From a virus, in IMG/VR virus record IMGVR_UViG_3300035070_002934, positions 1 through 52,271 of that record: a stretch of 52,271 nucleotides of DNA; one strand, given 5' to 3'. The notes beneath the pieces were generated by a model that did not search any database, was not told the DNA's origin, and saw only the letters and a program-made list of their open reading frames with translations. Below are positions 47,604-52,271 of this stretch, piece after piece. A program made the translations under genes and the position numbers. Each line of letters starts with the position of its first letter. Positions within the stretch are counted from its first letter, which is position 1.

Positions 47604-48034
47604 GACTGCGCCTCTCCGTAATAATCAAATGCCTCTAATGCCGGATCAGACCACTTGACGCCATGCTCGGCCCCGAAAGCGTTTATCAGCTCGAACAGGT
47701 CAGAAAACCATGGCTTGCTCTTGCCGCGAGTCGAAACGCCCAACACAACAAAGCCGCCATTCACGCCGGGAACCGCTTGCTGTTTTTCGATCGCCGATGA
47801 AAAAACGTGTTTCCAGTCCTCTTCACACAGCTTTTGCCCGTACCACTCAACTTGCCCGGCAACATCCCTCAAAACTGCCCACAGTCTGCGATTCTGAGCC
47901 GGCGTTCTAGTTTCGCGCCCGAGCGTCACCACAACAGGACCGCCTTTGATGCCTCTGCTAACCAGGTCGAATATCTGCGCCAGCTTGCCGGGTACGTCCT
48001 TTGCATCGTTGACCGTAATTTTTAATTCACTCAC
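47600..48034 (-). CDS. ninB: NinB-like recombination mediator
   Basis: 144 aa from the GTG at 48034, which overlaps the stop of the upstream mini-ORF; a longer ATG start at 48073 would cover that ORF. NinB hallmarks: GPVVVTLGRETRTPAQNRRL, WAVLRDVAGQVEWYGQKL, EEDWKHVF, GGFVVLGVSTRG and a C-terminal ELINAFGAEHGVKW. The lambda protein (Orf/NinB) binds SSB-coated single-stranded DNA and helps recombination by replacing RecFOR. Confidence 0.85.
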   Translation of the reverse strand: MSELKITVNDAKDVPGKLAQIFDLVSRGIKGGPVVVTLGRETRTPAQNRRLWAVLRDVAGQVEWYGQKLCEEDWKHVFSSAIEKQQAVPGVNGGFVVLGVSTRGKSKPWFSDLFELINAFGAEHGVKWSDPALEAFDYYGEAQS

Positions 48035-48114
48035 AGAGTCACGATCCACGCCGAGAGCCAGACACAAGCGCAAAATCCGCCGATTAAAACTGAAACCATT
48101 AATCTATCGTTCAT
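48031..48114 (-). CDS. 27-residue hydrophobic peptide
   Basis: A single transmembrane helix (VSVLIGGFCACVWLSAW) from the ATG at 48114 with GGTG/GAG sequences just upstream. Its TGA overlaps the GTG start of NinB (GTGA). Such mini membrane peptides are common in early phage operons, but translation is unproven. Confidence 0.45.
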   Translation of the reverse strand: MNDRLMVSVLIGGFCACVWLSAWIVTL

Positions 48115-48117
48115 CGC

Positions 48118-48303
48118 TCACCACCTTCGGTATTTTGCAGGGATCGTGCTTGCGTCTCGTACCACAGCCGATTGCGATACGAGATACGCCAGAGCGACAG
48201 CGACCCTCTCAGATCCGACATGCAGCTGGAGAGCGATTTCATCCAGCGTGATCCACTCATCGCGCTCCAACACTTCAAAAACCATTTTCTGATCATTTGT
48301 CAT
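48118..48303 (-). CDS. Small winged-helix-like protein
   Basis: 61 aa from the ATG at 48303 (GAGGGGCGG upstream). The sequence WITLDEIALQLHVGSERVAVALAYLVSQ looks like a winged helix-turn-helix. It probably binds DNA. It belongs to the early replication/recombination operon; the frame open to 48417 is not used because of the ribosome binding site. Confidence 0.6.
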   Translation of the reverse strand: MTNDQKMVFEVLERDEWITLDEIALQLHVGSERVAVALAYLVSQSAVVRDASTIPAKYRRW

Positions 48304-48436
48304 TTCCGCCCCTCTGTTTTTGTTAGAGTTTGCAGTCTTTCCCGCTGCCAGCCCGTCACACCCGTGAGATTTCGAGACAAGGAGCGGGTGCCGAACTGCC
48401 GAGGTTATTAGCCCCACTCACGGCTTGGGTGATCTG

Positions 48437-49183
48437 TTAGGCGCCCATGCCAGCCCGCAATTCCCTCAAAACATCCAGACCTTTCTGTCTGCACTTTTGC
48501 GCGTATATCGGATCTTTCATTTTTTCGGCATGCTCCCGACCCTTTTGCTCTTCCTCGGTCTCTATCTGCAAAGGTGGCCGCTCAAACTCGTGCCCACCCT
48601 TTGCAAGCCTGATAGCTTCTTTGTATTTCCGAGCGAATACGGTTCGCGAGTCCTTTTCATTCATGCGAGCCCACGAATATGCGTTTATATTTTTATACAT
48701 CCAGTACATGGCTGGCGGCAGGACGCTAAAATCCTTTTGCTTGCCGAATGGCGGCATGCTAGTAACAAACCCAAGCAGCGCAAGGTATGCGGCCTCTTCG
48801 CTATCCAGCCCGATTTTTTCGGCAACATTACCGATACACAAGTCGCGAAATTGCGGCAGGTTTGGCGGGTATCGCGGGAGATCGTCGAAAAGCCGCTCAA
48901 CGCCTGCTGCGATGTCGTTGATGCTCATGCCAGCAAGCGCTTTGCACCACGTGGCCCACCCGCTTCCACCGTTCTCGCCGTACTGATTAACCCACGCAGC
49001 TCCGTAGATCTCGCCCATCCGGGTCCACAACCTCGTAACAGCTGCCGATGTCATTTTCAGCTGCTTCGATTTCTGCGATTTCTCGCATAAGTCTTGCTTC
49101 GATTTCTGCGCCCTTGCGGCTATTTCGCTCAACTGTTGAGAGTTTTTGCTGATTATCGCCGCCTGAATTCCAGTTACGCTCAT
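48437..49183 (-). CDS. Putative helicase loader, lambda P-like
   Basis: 248 aa from the ATG at 49183, chosen for a clean GGAG 8 nt upstream. This start overlaps the initiator gene by 197 bp in another frame; later ATGs (49053, 49018) lack a ribosome binding site but would cut the overlap. The core TRLWTRMGEIYGAAW, GWATWCKALAGMSINDIAAG and LPRYPPNLPQFRDLC is the pattern of replication protein P family members, which bring host DnaB to the phage origin. It follows the initiator gene as O-P do in lambda. Confidence 0.75.
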   Translation of the reverse strand: MSVTGIQAAIISKNSQQLSEIAARAQKSKQDLCEKSQKSKQLKMTSAAVTRLWTRMGEIYGAAWVNQYGENGGSGWATWCKALAGMSINDIAAGVERLFDDLPRYPPNLPQFRDLCIGNVAEKIGLDSEEAAYLALLGFVTSMPPFGKQKDFSVLPPAMYWMYKNINAYSWARMNEKDSRTVFARKYKEAIRLAKGGHEFERPPLQIETEEEQKGREHAEKMKDPIYAQKCRQKGLDVLRELRAGMGA

Positions 49184-49964
49184 GTGCCTGTCTCCCGTTT
49201 TTATCCCACTCAATGGCCGCTTGCAGGTAGCCGTCGAACTTTTCCGCGCCGTAGATCGTTGCAGGCTGGATGTACTGGCGCATTCTTGGGTCTTTTGCCC
49301 ACTCAAAAACCTTGTGCTCGGCAACGAGCGCAAGGTCCTGGTAGCTGTTACCGTCAGACAGCCGGCCACTTATCAGCCGAAGATTTGACTTCACTGTTTT
49401 AAATGATTTCCCTGACACGCTGTTGAGGTGTGAAATAACAAGCCTTGCGACTTCATGATTTTTTTTAGTTTTATCTGACACCGGTTCGGCTTCAGCCGGA
49501 CAAGAGTGTTTTAAAACATCTTTAATTGGTGAAGGTGAAGGTGAAGGTGAAGGTGAAGGGCATTCCTCATGCATTGCTTGTTTTATGCTTGGAGCATTGC
49601 TTGGAGCATTTTGGTTGTTGTTTTTGCCGTTTTTCCATCTTGCCGAAGCTGCTTTTGTCGCTTTCTCTTGGGCCATTGCCTTTTTAGCAGACGCTTGAGC
49701 AAGCTCTTCTTCGATCCTTTTATGCTTCCAGCATCCATTTTCTATTCTAAAAAAATGCTTGAGGATGTGCTTGGAGCATTCCCATTGCTCAGCGTTCATT
49801 CTGGTGATGTTTGCTAACACCTGGTCGCTATCCGGGAGCGGGCCGTTCATCCAGTAGTCCATTATCAGTAGCAGGTACGCGCCATGCTGCTCGACCGTCA
49901 ATCGAGATGTTCCGGCGAGGTAATCGCCGATATATAGCGGCATAAATACGTCCGGCCTATTCAC
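48987..49964 (-). CDS. Replication initiator, DUF1376 plus phage C-terminal domain
   Basis: 325 aa. The N-terminal about 95 residues fit DUF1376/YdaU (FMPLYIGDYLAGTSRLTVEQ, GAYLLLIMDYWMNGPLPDSD). The linker is low-complexity and repetitive (NAPSNAPS, then Pro-Ser dipeptides), caused by short tandem repeats in the DNA. The C-terminal domain (about 165-265, VISHLNSVSGKSFKTVKSNL, MRQYIQPATIYGAEKFDGYL) is the conserved phage replication C-domain. It would bind the origin repeats inside its own gene, as lambda O does. Functional details are inferred. Confidence 0.8.
   Translation of the reverse strand: MNRPDVFMPLYIGDYLAGTSRLTVEQHGAYLLLIMDYWMNGPLPDSDQVLANITRMNAEQWECSKHILKHFFRIENGCWKHKRIEEELAQASAKKAMAQEKATKAASARWKNGKNNNQNAPSNAPSIKQAMHEECPSPSPSPSPSPIKDVLKHSCPAEAEPVSDKTKKNHEVARLVISHLNSVSGKSFKTVKSNLRLISGRLSDGNSYQDLALVAEHKVFEWAKDPRMRQYIQPATIYGAEKFDGYLQAAIEWDKNGRQAHERNWNSGGDNQQKLSTVERNSRKGAEIEARLMREIAEIEAAENDIGSCYEVVDPDGRDLRSCVG
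49528..49780. repeat. Iteron-like repeats inside the initiator gene, putative origin
   Basis: Five perfect tandem copies of GGTGAA (49528-49557). Three exact copies of the 12-mer GCTTGGAGCATT at 49587-49598, 49599-49610 and 49769-49780, with a degenerate copy near 49755. They fall in the linker of the initiator gene, the same place where lambdoid phages keep ori iterons. Confidence 0.55.
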
Positions 49965-49966
49965 TC

Positions 49967-50170
49967 TCAGACTCCATAATTCGCTGAATCATTTTTGACT
50001 GCCTTTCGTGGCCCTTTTTTGGCCACAAAACGGGTGATTTTATTTAGATTGACCATGTGTGACTGAACAAACTCACTCACGACCTGATCTATTGATATGC
50101 CTCGATCCCTCGCGATCTCGCAGAGCTGTTCCGTGCGCTCTGGTGTTAGCGTTATGTCGTACTGCGGCAT
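49967..50170 (-). CDS. Small ribbon-helix-helix-like protein
   Basis: 67 aa from the ATG at 50170 (AGGG 7 nt upstream). MPQYDITLTPERTEQLCEIA followed by a helix pair (DQVVSEFVQSHM) has the beta-helix-helix look of Arc/MetJ-type DNA binders. A basic tail follows (KKGPRKAVK). Probably regulates early phage genes. Confidence 0.6.
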   Translation of the reverse strand: MPQYDITLTPERTEQLCEIARDRGISIDQVVSEFVQSHMVNLNKITRFVAKKGPRKAVKNDSANYGV

Positions 50171-50202
50171 TGGTAAACCCTGTTTTTTTGGCTGGCGTTT
50201 GG

Positions 50203-50397
50203 TCACGCGCAACGGTTTATATTGTTGTTATTCTCGGTAGCGTAGGACTCAAGATGAGCCTCAATAATTTCAGCCAAAAAAGAGGCCGCTTGCTTCCTGT
50301 GCAGAGCGGCCAAGGCTTCTACAGCAGCGGCTTGATAGTGGTTCAGATTGACCCTGAACCGGACTTCCTTTTTTGCTTTGGGGTCTATGTGTGCCAT
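50203..50397 (-). CDS. Small ribbon-helix-helix-like protein
   Basis: 64 aa from the ATG at 50397, with AAGGA upstream; the frame is open to 50496 inside the cro-like gene. KEVRFRVNLNHYQAAAVEAL followed by a helix pair (KQAASFLAEIIEAHLES) is typical of a ribbon-helix-helix protein. Second gene of the leftward early operon; a role like CII or a plasmid-type regulator is possible. Confidence 0.6.
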   Translation of the reverse strand: MAHIDPKAKKEVRFRVNLNHYQAAAVEALAALHRKQAASFLAEIIEAHLESYATENNNNINRCA

Positions 50398-50407
50398 GGC
50401 ATTTTCC

Positions 50408-50617
50408 TTATGCGGCTTTGGGTTCTTCGCTGTTGAGGTAGTCTTCGATGGCTTGCATTGTTTTTGCTGTTGGGTTGCTTTTTTCCCCGCACGCAAGCTT
50501 TGTTATGTGCGAATACGTCAGCCCCGTTCTTTCGGCGACTTCTCGCCATGTGATTTGTTTGCTTTTTTTATGAGCAATCAGGCGTTTGATTATTTGCTTA
50601 TACATGACCGTTTCCAT
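50408..50617 (-). CDS. Cro-like repressor (XRE helix-turn-helix)
   Basis: 69 aa from the ATG at 50617 (an in-frame ATG at 50605 is also possible). Residues about 22-55 form the helix-turn-helix (ITWREVAERTGLTYSHITKL, ACGEKSNP). First gene of the leftward early operon, directly behind the promoter at 50640-50668 that contains the operators. By analogy it acts as Cro, competing with the rightward repressor for the same sites. Confidence 0.75.
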   Translation of the reverse strand: METVMYKQIIKRLIAHKKSKQITWREVAERTGLTYSHITKLACGEKSNPTAKTMQAIEDYLNSEEPKAA

Positions 50618-50623
50618 TTCTAT

Positions 50624-50639
50624 TTCCACTTTATTGGAC
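50624..50639. promoter_or_regulatory. Operator O1 (TTCCAC-N4-TTGGAC)
   Basis: Imperfect copy of the 16-bp operator, just downstream of the -10 box of the leftward early promoter, so a bound repressor would cover the start site. Centre is 24 bp from O2. Confidence 0.6.
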
Positions 50640-50668
50640 AGCATACTTTCCACCATTGTGGAAGTCAA
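50640..50668 (-). promoter_or_regulatory. Leftward early promoter (PR-like)
   Basis: On the minus strand TTGACT (50668-50663), a 17-nt spacer and TATGCT (50645-50640). The spacer holds operator O2 exactly. It drives the cro-like gene and the replication/recombination operon. Confidence 0.75.
50648..50663. promoter_or_regulatory. Operator O2 (perfect palindrome)
   Basis: TTCCAC-CATT-GTGGAA is a perfect 16-bp palindrome between the -35 and -10 boxes of the leftward promoter. A degenerate half site (ATGGAA at 50679-50684) lies about one and a half turns further on, towards the repressor gene. Confidence 0.75.
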
Positions 50669-50713
50669 GAGTGACATAATGGAAACAAGTCGGCGTGACA
50701 GGGGTTGGTGTCC

Positions 50714-51079
50714 ATGAGAGCAAAATACACATTTGGCAAGCGCGTCGCTGCAAAACGCGAGCGACTAGGGTTTACGTTGGCTGGGCTGGGTAAAAAGGCT
50801 GGCGTTGGCAAGTCCACAATCGGTTATGTCGAAAACGCCGGAGAAAAAAGCAATGTCAGCCTGGATAAAGCCGAAGCAATAGCCGAATCTCTGGGCGAGC
50901 CGCTGTGGTACATGCTTATGCCTGATGATAAGTATCAGAGCGGTGATGACGCGCCGATTAATGAGGTGTGCGCATTGTTTTGCAGGCTGGAAGCCACATC
51001 AAGAGACAAGGTTTTATCGTATCTGCGCGACCAGGTTGCATTGCAGAATTCAAATATGCCAAAAAACCATTATTTTTGA
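50714..51079 (+). CDS. Small XRE-family phage repressor (CI-like)
   Basis: 121 aa from the ATG at 50714 (GGGG about 10 nt upstream; a TTG at 50705 is in frame). Helix-turn-helix at about 8-40: RVAAKRERLGFTLAGLGKKA, VGKSTIGYVENAG. The C-terminal part (about 80-121) is short and helical and lacks the Ser/Lys peptidase of LexA-type repressors, so SOS cleavage is unlikely and another inducer or an antirepressor must act. Divergent from the cro-like gene across the O1/O2 operators, the usual immunity layout. Confidence 0.78.
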   Translation: MRAKYTFGKRVAAKRERLGFTLAGLGKKAGVGKSTIGYVENAGEKSNVSLDKAEAIAESLGEPLWYMLMPDDKYQSGDDAPINEVCALFCRLEATSRDKVLSYLRDQVALQNSNMPKNHYF

Positions 51080-51102
51080 TATTGATACTTAATCAGGAAA
51101 TA

Positions 51103-51116
51103 TGACGCAAACGTCA
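51103..51116. promoter_or_regulatory. Short palindrome, possible regulator site
   Basis: TGACG-CAAA-CGTCA is a perfect 14-bp inverted repeat 40 bp before the 57-aa ORF and differs from the TTCCAC operators. It may bind another regulator. TATACT at 51120-51125 could be a -10 box. Confidence 0.4.
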
Positions 51117-51155
51117 GTCTATACTTTCGCGACTTAACCAATCGCGGAGATAGAT

Positions 51156-51329
51156 ATGCATCCCACACGCACGCAAACTGAACAGGCTTTAGGTGAAGCT
51201 GAGGCGCTATTGCTTCATCTGAAATCGCAGGATATTACAGATATCCATCCCGATGTTTTTGCCATCCTGATTGACTCCACAATACAAAGAATACAGACGG
51301 CATCTGAATTCATAGAAAATATAAAATAG
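51156..51329 (+). CDS. Small protein in the immunity region, function unknown
   Basis: 57 aa from the ATG at 51156 (GGAG 7 nt upstream). Helical and acidic (TEQALGEAEALLLHLKS, FAILIDSTIQRIQTASEFIE). It ends one base before operator O3. Unknown family; similar short helical proteins occur between repressor and antirepressor genes. Confidence 0.6.
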   Translation: MHPTRTQTEQALGEAEALLLHLKSQDITDIHPDVFAILIDSTIQRIQTASEFIENIK

Positions 51330-51345
51330 TTCCACTATAGTGGTT
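51330..51345. promoter_or_regulatory. Operator O3 (TTCCAC-N4-GTGGTT)
   Basis: TTCCAC-TATA-GTGGTT, two mismatches from the O2 palindrome in the last half. It overlaps the -35 box (TTTACA, 51344-51349) of the putative promoter of the Rha-type gene. Confidence 0.65.
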
Positions 51346-51372
51346 TACAATACGTCCGCGTTATGCCATGAT
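51344..51372 (+). promoter_or_regulatory. Putative promoter of the Rha-type gene
   Basis: TTTACA (51344-51349), 17-nt spacer and CATGAT (51367-51372). It is flanked by operators O3 and O4, so it should be silent in the lysogen. Confidence 0.5.
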
Positions 51373-51374
51373 TA

Positions 51375-51390
51375 TTCCACGATATTGGAA
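51375..51390. promoter_or_regulatory. Operator O4 (TTCCAC-N4-TTGGAA)
   Basis: TTCCAC-GATA-TTGGAA, one mismatch from the O2 palindrome, placed just after the -10 box of the putative promoter of the Rha-type gene. Confidence 0.7.
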
Positions 51391-51410
51391 TTGCCATAGC
51401 AGAGGGCGAA

Positions 51411-52160
51411 ATGACAAACATAGTGACAATCGAAAGCGGCGAGGCGGTAACAACGTCGATGGCAATTGCTGACGGCGTTGGTTATGACCACGCAACGGTT
51501 ATCCGGCTTGTTCGCGATAACAAAGATGACCTTGAAGACTTTGGAAGGGTCGGATTTCAAATCCAACCCTTAGAAACCGCCGGAGGATTGCAGCAGCGCG
51601 AAATTGCCCTGCTCAACGAACAGCAAGCAACGTTGCTGATTACCTACATGCGAAATAACGACGTTGTGCGGGCTTTCAAAAAGCAGCTGGTCAAGGCGTT
51701 TTATGAAATGCGAGTTCAGCCAGGCATTACCCTGCCGAAATCACTGCCGGAGGCTCTAAGACTTGCCGCAAAGCTTGCAGAAGAGCGCGATGAGGCTATC
51801 CGCACCAAGGCACAGATCGGCAGCAGCCGGGAAGCGTCTGCGATGGCAAGAGCATCTGCGGAGACGCGAAGAGCAAACAAGCTTGCGGAACAGATCGGCG
51901 ACGGTCGCGACTGGAAAGCGGTTAAGTCTATTGACTGGCTGGGCGAAGTTTTTGAAATCACCAAGGTGATGTACCAGCAGGTCGGCAAAAAGCTGAAAGC
52001 GATATCGGCTGAAATGGATCTTGACGTTAAAGACATTGAAGACTCTGCATACGGCGTGATCAAAGCGTATCACATCGACGCTATCAGCGAGCTGCACAAT
52101 CGGCTGCTTGAAGACAGCAACCTGTTAGCGAAGTACAGGCAGCAATCAAAAGCAGCATAG
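51411..52160 (+). CDS. Rha-type phage regulator / antirepressor-like protein
   Basis: 249 aa. The N-terminal about 95 residues match the pRha pattern (TTSMAIADGVGYDHATVIRL, RDNKDDLEDFGRVGFQIQPL, REIALLNEQQATLLITYM, VRAFKKQLVKAFYEMR). A charged helical linker (about 115-160) and a C-terminal domain (WLGEVFEITKVMYQQVGKKL, AYHIDAISELHNRL) follow. Rha-type proteins modulate lytic development, for example when the host lacks IHF, and can act as antirepressors. The gene lies under a promoter bearing two repressor operators, so it is probably made when repression fails. Confidence 0.78.
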   Translation: MTNIVTIESGEAVTTSMAIADGVGYDHATVIRLVRDNKDDLEDFGRVGFQIQPLETAGGLQQREIALLNEQQATLLITYMRNNDVVRAFKKQLVKAFYEMRVQPGITLPKSLPEALRLAAKLAEERDEAIRTKAQIGSSREASAMARASAETRRANKLAEQIGDGRDWKAVKSIDWLGEVFEITKVMYQQVGKKLKAISAEMDLDVKDIEDSAYGVIKAYHIDAISELHNRLLEDSNLLAKYRQQSKAA

Positions 52161-52170
52161 GAGGGGAATC

Positions 52171-52236
52171 ATGAGAGTAGTTATCACAACACATCTTGGA
52201 CTGGCGGCACAGTGGAGGCTTCATGAAACTGAATAA
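52171..52236 (+). CDS. 21-residue mini-ORF with strong ribosome binding site
   Basis: ATG at 52171 preceded by AGGAGGGG at 7 nt or less. It encodes a 21-aa peptide (ITTHLGLAAQWRLHETE end) and overlaps the next start by 14 bp. It may be a leader that couples translation of the next gene. Confidence 0.4.
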   Translation: MRVVITTHLGLAAQWRLHETE

Positions 52237-52271
52237 ATCAGCTACGCAAACTCAGCTTGCCGCCTTCTTTG
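52223..52271 (+). CDS. Partial CDS at the right edge
   Basis: ATG at 52223 with GGAGG at 52214-52218; only 16 residues are visible (KLNKSATQTQLAAFF). The opening is compatible with a DNA-binding or excision-type phage protein, but too little is present to name it. Confidence 0.45.
   Translation, partial: MKLNKSATQTQLAAFF

Noticed and set aside
48437-49369. 310-aa version of the lambda P-like protein
   Set aside because: The first 62 residues are Ser/Thr/Arg-rich and overlap the initiator gene further; the ATG at 49183 has the only good ribosome binding site.
49528-49557. CRISPR-like array from the GGTGAA repeats
   Set aside because: Contiguous hexamers without spacers inside a coding frame; a simple tandem repeat.

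Overview
The window looks like a gammaproteobacterial chromosome segment in two parts: a short integron-type gene-cassette array at the left (about 1-3120), and then most of a temperate podovirus prophage (about 3200 to beyond the right end). The cassette call rests on small promoterless ORFs, all on the + strand, each followed by a 49-60 bp imperfect palindrome that opens with RYYYAAC at the stop codon and closes with GTTRRRY (attC sites). Base composition changes from AT-rich to GC-rich between neighbouring cassettes, as expected for independently acquired cassettes. No integron integrase, tRNA, rRNA or CRISPR array is visible.

The prophage resembles the Bcep22 type of temperate podoviruses, which are known for one enormous DarB-like virion protein. 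Left to right it has: an AlpA/excisionase-like gene and a tyrosine integrase (+), preceded by direct repeats that look like integrase arm sites; a free-standing HNH endonuclease (-); a short + strand pair (membrane protein and secreted peptide); and then about 40 kb of almost uninterrupted - strand genes. Read in transcription order (right to left) these are: a Cro-like repressor under an operator-bearing promoter, two small ribbon-helix-helix-like proteins, a replication initiator with internal iteron-like repeats, a lambda P-like helicase loader, NinB, a DUF1364-type nuclease, RusA, a zinc-finger Q-like antiterminator, a strong promoter with an acidic accessory protein and two terminators, the lysis module (T7-like amidase, coiled-coil membrane protein, holin), minor virion proteins, terminase, portal, scaffold, major capsid protein, decoration protein, tail proteins, internal/ejection proteins, and finally a 4409-residue polyvalent protein (ParB-like, methyltransferase, helicase, metallopeptidase and C-terminal virion domains). 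Rightward from the immunity region come a small XRE repressor, a 57-aa ORF, a Rha-type regulator and two very short or partial ORFs.

The most striking feature is the major capsid gene. It is cut into three exons by two group I introns (1026 and 928 nt). For both introns the splice sites can be set from the sequence: the P1 pairing with its U.G at the 5' site, a P10 pairing, identical P7 helices (GACUA/UAGUC), recognisable P and Q segments and terminal G. Joining gives a 315-aa capsid protein in frame. Intron 2 carries an HNH gene in sense orientation; intron 1 carries an unrelated HNH gene on the opposite strand with its own promoter and ribosome binding site. A third HNH gene, related to that of intron 2, sits next to the integrase.

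Regulation can be partly read off. Four copies of a 16-bp operator (TTCCAC-N4-RTGGAA and variants) lie around the leftward early promoter and the promoter of the Rha-type gene. Late control probably runs through the Q-like protein acting at the promoter at about 45.1 kb and the terminators at 44.3 and 43.8 kb. All functions are inferred from sequence features alone; no database search was run.
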